From assembly GCA_015680685.1 (NCBI GenBank), contig MNCI01001449.1, forward strand, positions 96,848 through 130,490: a stretch of 33,643 nucleotides of DNA, in the 5' to 3' direction. Source of the DNA: Gnetum montanum (Eukaryota; Streptophyta; Gnetopsida; Gnetales; Gnetaceae). Below the pieces are notes generated by a model. It was not told the DNA's origin. It did no database searches and saw only the letters and a list, made by a program, of their open reading frames with translations. Position numbers and translations under genes: made by a program. Below, piece by piece: positions 32,065-33,643 of this stretch (positions are counted from its first letter, which is position 1; each line of letters begins with the position of its first letter).

Positions 32065-32917
32065 TTTGCACTTTGATGACCACTGTTCGCTCCTCCTCAT
32101 GCGTCCAACAGATCACACCTGTTTTTGCCACACAAACATATTCAGTCGTGTACATTTTATATACAGTAGGAAGCAATCTCTAACCCCTAAAATTAGGAGA
32201 AAAATTAGCTGAGCAGAAAAATCAGTTGTCAATGGTAAAGAATATCAATACCAACTGAATCTTTGATATATTCTGCGAGAGTTGCAGAGAACATCAGATC
32301 ATCAGAACATACATTTTTTTTCTTTTCTTACATATTCAGTAATGGCGACTGAGCCAAATATCCCATAATCAGGCAAATTATGGCATCAACTGTCCCATAT
32401 ACTAGCAAATTACAAGAGCAGCAAGAAGCCGTCGTAGCTGCGGAATTGCTATGGTTTCCACCGCATTCCAGGCTCTGCAGAACTCTGGTCCTGAATAAAT
32501 TCTGTTGCTGAATTTTTGACGATTTAATGCATGCAACGTATTGATAAGTTTCTAAATGATTTCCGAGGTAAATAAATTAGTAACAAAATATTCAATATAG
32601 ATAGTTTCCTTTGTTAATGATAAAGTTTGAACAGGCCCGAAAGGCACTCACACCCTGGCAGGGACCTTTCCGTTTATGGGACGCGAAGCATACTTATGGA
32701 ATATTTAGGCTTATCAGCCGATCTGCGAATCTTTTTAGAACTTTGTCTAGGGGGCATTGAGCATGGTGATGGTTCGCCATAGCTAAATACTAAATACAAC
32801 CTAGACTATACACCACTATAATGTAGGCCACAGCTGCTGACCCCACACCGATAGTGCGCCCAAACCCTAGGCCCCGCAAGTCCCGACCGCCTCAAGGCAT
32901 CCCCGTTAGCGGGTGAT
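32065..32917. other. Spacer upstream of the IQD relic
   Basis: No gene recognised. It may hold the IQD upstream region at its low end. From about 32630 the base composition shifts to higher GC. Confidence 0.45.
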
Positions 32918-32997
32918 ATCCCCAATCTCTTAAACAGTAGTTCAGACTAGGCCGGGCATCCCCAATCTCTTAAATAGTAGTTCGGACTAGGTCGGGC
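32918..32997. repeat. Two-copy 40-bp tandem repeat
   Basis: Copies at 32918-32957 and 32958-32997 both read ATCCCCAATCTCTTAAA followed by AGTAGTTC and GGGC, with three C/T or A/G differences. It sits in a GC-rich stretch ending in the G- and C-runs at 33005-33035, just before the helicase relic. Confidence 0.85.
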
Positions 32998-33084
32998 ATG
33001 TCCCAGGGGGGAGAGCTGTCCCCCCTGCCCCCACGTTAGGGCCTTTTGGGGTGTTCGTAATTAGAGCCCCGACTCTCCTTGGGG

Positions 33085-33643
33085 TTTTGGAGGAAAAGTA
33101 AGATGAGTGATGAGGATTATGAATTTTTGAGCCTGAGAATGCAACTTCCATCAACATCGGATAGGCAAGATGGATTTGAGGATTCTATGCATTTGTTTGA
33201 TACAAAGGATAAAGTGCATATGCATAATGAAAAAATATTACTCAAAATGCAGAAGCTAGTTGCACGGTGCATAGTAGATAGAAGGACAAATGGTGTGAAA
33301 TTTTGGGATGATTTAGAAGGAGAATTGGATAGAGTAGTGTTCATTTGTGAGGATGCAAGGGTTATGCTCACTGTTAATCTATAGCCAGAAGCAGGATTGG
33401 TTAATGGTGCATGTGGAATCATTAAGAAAATAATATATAGTCCACACTATCAACCTCCATAGTTGTCATCGTATGTCATCGTTGAGTTTGACTCCTATAT
33501 TGGAGTATCATATGATAATGAACATCCTTGACCAGTACCCATTCCACCAATCATACGTGGAGGATCTCGCCAACTACCACTTAGATTAGCATGGGCTTTA
33601 ACGATACATAAGTCATAGGAAATGACATTGGAGAAAGCATGTA
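33085..33643 (+). pseudogene. PIF1-type DNA helicase C-terminal fragment (runs off the window)
   Basis: PIF1-like helicases of superfamily 1B unwind DNA; Helitron transposons carry one in RepHel. The frame from 33085 reads KMSDEDYEFLSLRMQL, LFDTKDKVHMHNEKIL and VFICEDARVMLTVNL, matching the part of PIF1-like proteins leading to the GARVMLxxNLW block. The same frame continues after a stop with LVNGACGIIKKIIY, then YVIVEFDSYIGV and RQLPLRLAWALTIHKS, the last being the motif VI region (A-TIHKSQG-TL). Four in-frame stops, three explained by TGG-to-TAG/TGA or CAG-to-TAG changes, show decay. The N-terminal two thirds, with the Walker motifs, is absent upstream. The high end is cut by the window. 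Confidence 0.8.

Noticed and set aside
31805-32212. 135-codon plus-strand open frame
   Set aside because: Antisense to the IQD relic; its Ala-rich start is the complement of the IQD Ala-rich segment.
32640-33060. Possible organelle-derived insert because of the GC shift
   Set aside because: No recognisable chloroplast or mitochondrial gene; the stretch has tandem repeats and C/G runs instead.

Overview
The window is nuclear DNA of a seed plant. It holds a plant-type UDP-glycosyltransferase gene, GT-AG introns, plant families (IQD, GH81), a eukaryotic tRNA-Asp and LTR and LINE retroelement relics. The large share of old, stop-riddled retroelements around one intact gene suggests a big-genome lineage such as a gymnosperm. 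That is inference; no marker settles the species.

Layout. 1-3085 (minus strand): an LTR-like fragment and a decayed Ulp1/C48 SUMO-protease-like gene whose His, Asp and Cys motifs are still readable. 3845-12770: an old minus-strand LTR element with two diverged LTRs of about 1.27 kb, a candidate primer site and polypurine tract, and decayed gag and retropepsin. No reverse transcriptase or integrase was found in it; a ~950 bp degenerate tandem array occupies part of the interior. The only N in the window (9795) abuts an exact 126-bp duplicate of 8547-8672, which looks like an assembly fault. 12771-15547: no gene recognised; it includes the upstream region of the UGT gene. 15548-17382: the only intact gene, a two-exon family 1 glycosyltransferase of 522 residues. 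18470-28245: nested relics (LINE ORF1/endonuclease/RT start, an unassigned helical ORF, an LTR, a charged gag-like region, a LINE 3' end, a Ty3 integrase C-terminus, a relative of the first LTR element, a second LINE 3' end). 29570-33643: a cluster of host-gene fragments (GH81 beta-1,3-glucanase, an unassigned ORF, a tRNA-Asp-like gene, an IQD calmodulin-binding gene with its intron) followed by a PIF1-type helicase running off the window.

How it fits together. The UGT is the only feature likely to make a protein. Its exons keep a high CpG content, while most relics carry in-frame stops at sites expected from cytosine deamination (CAG to TAG, CGA to TGA, TGG to TGA/TAG). The 29.5-33.6 kb cluster could be a Helitron-type gene-capture region, since PIF1 helicases are part of Helitron RepHel proteins, but no Helitron terminus was found. 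I see no convincing new biological system. The points most worth checking are the gene-fragment/PIF1 cluster, the inverted half-site array in the LTRs, the UGT acidic repeats and its intron flanked by a 9-bp repeat, and the N-linked duplication.
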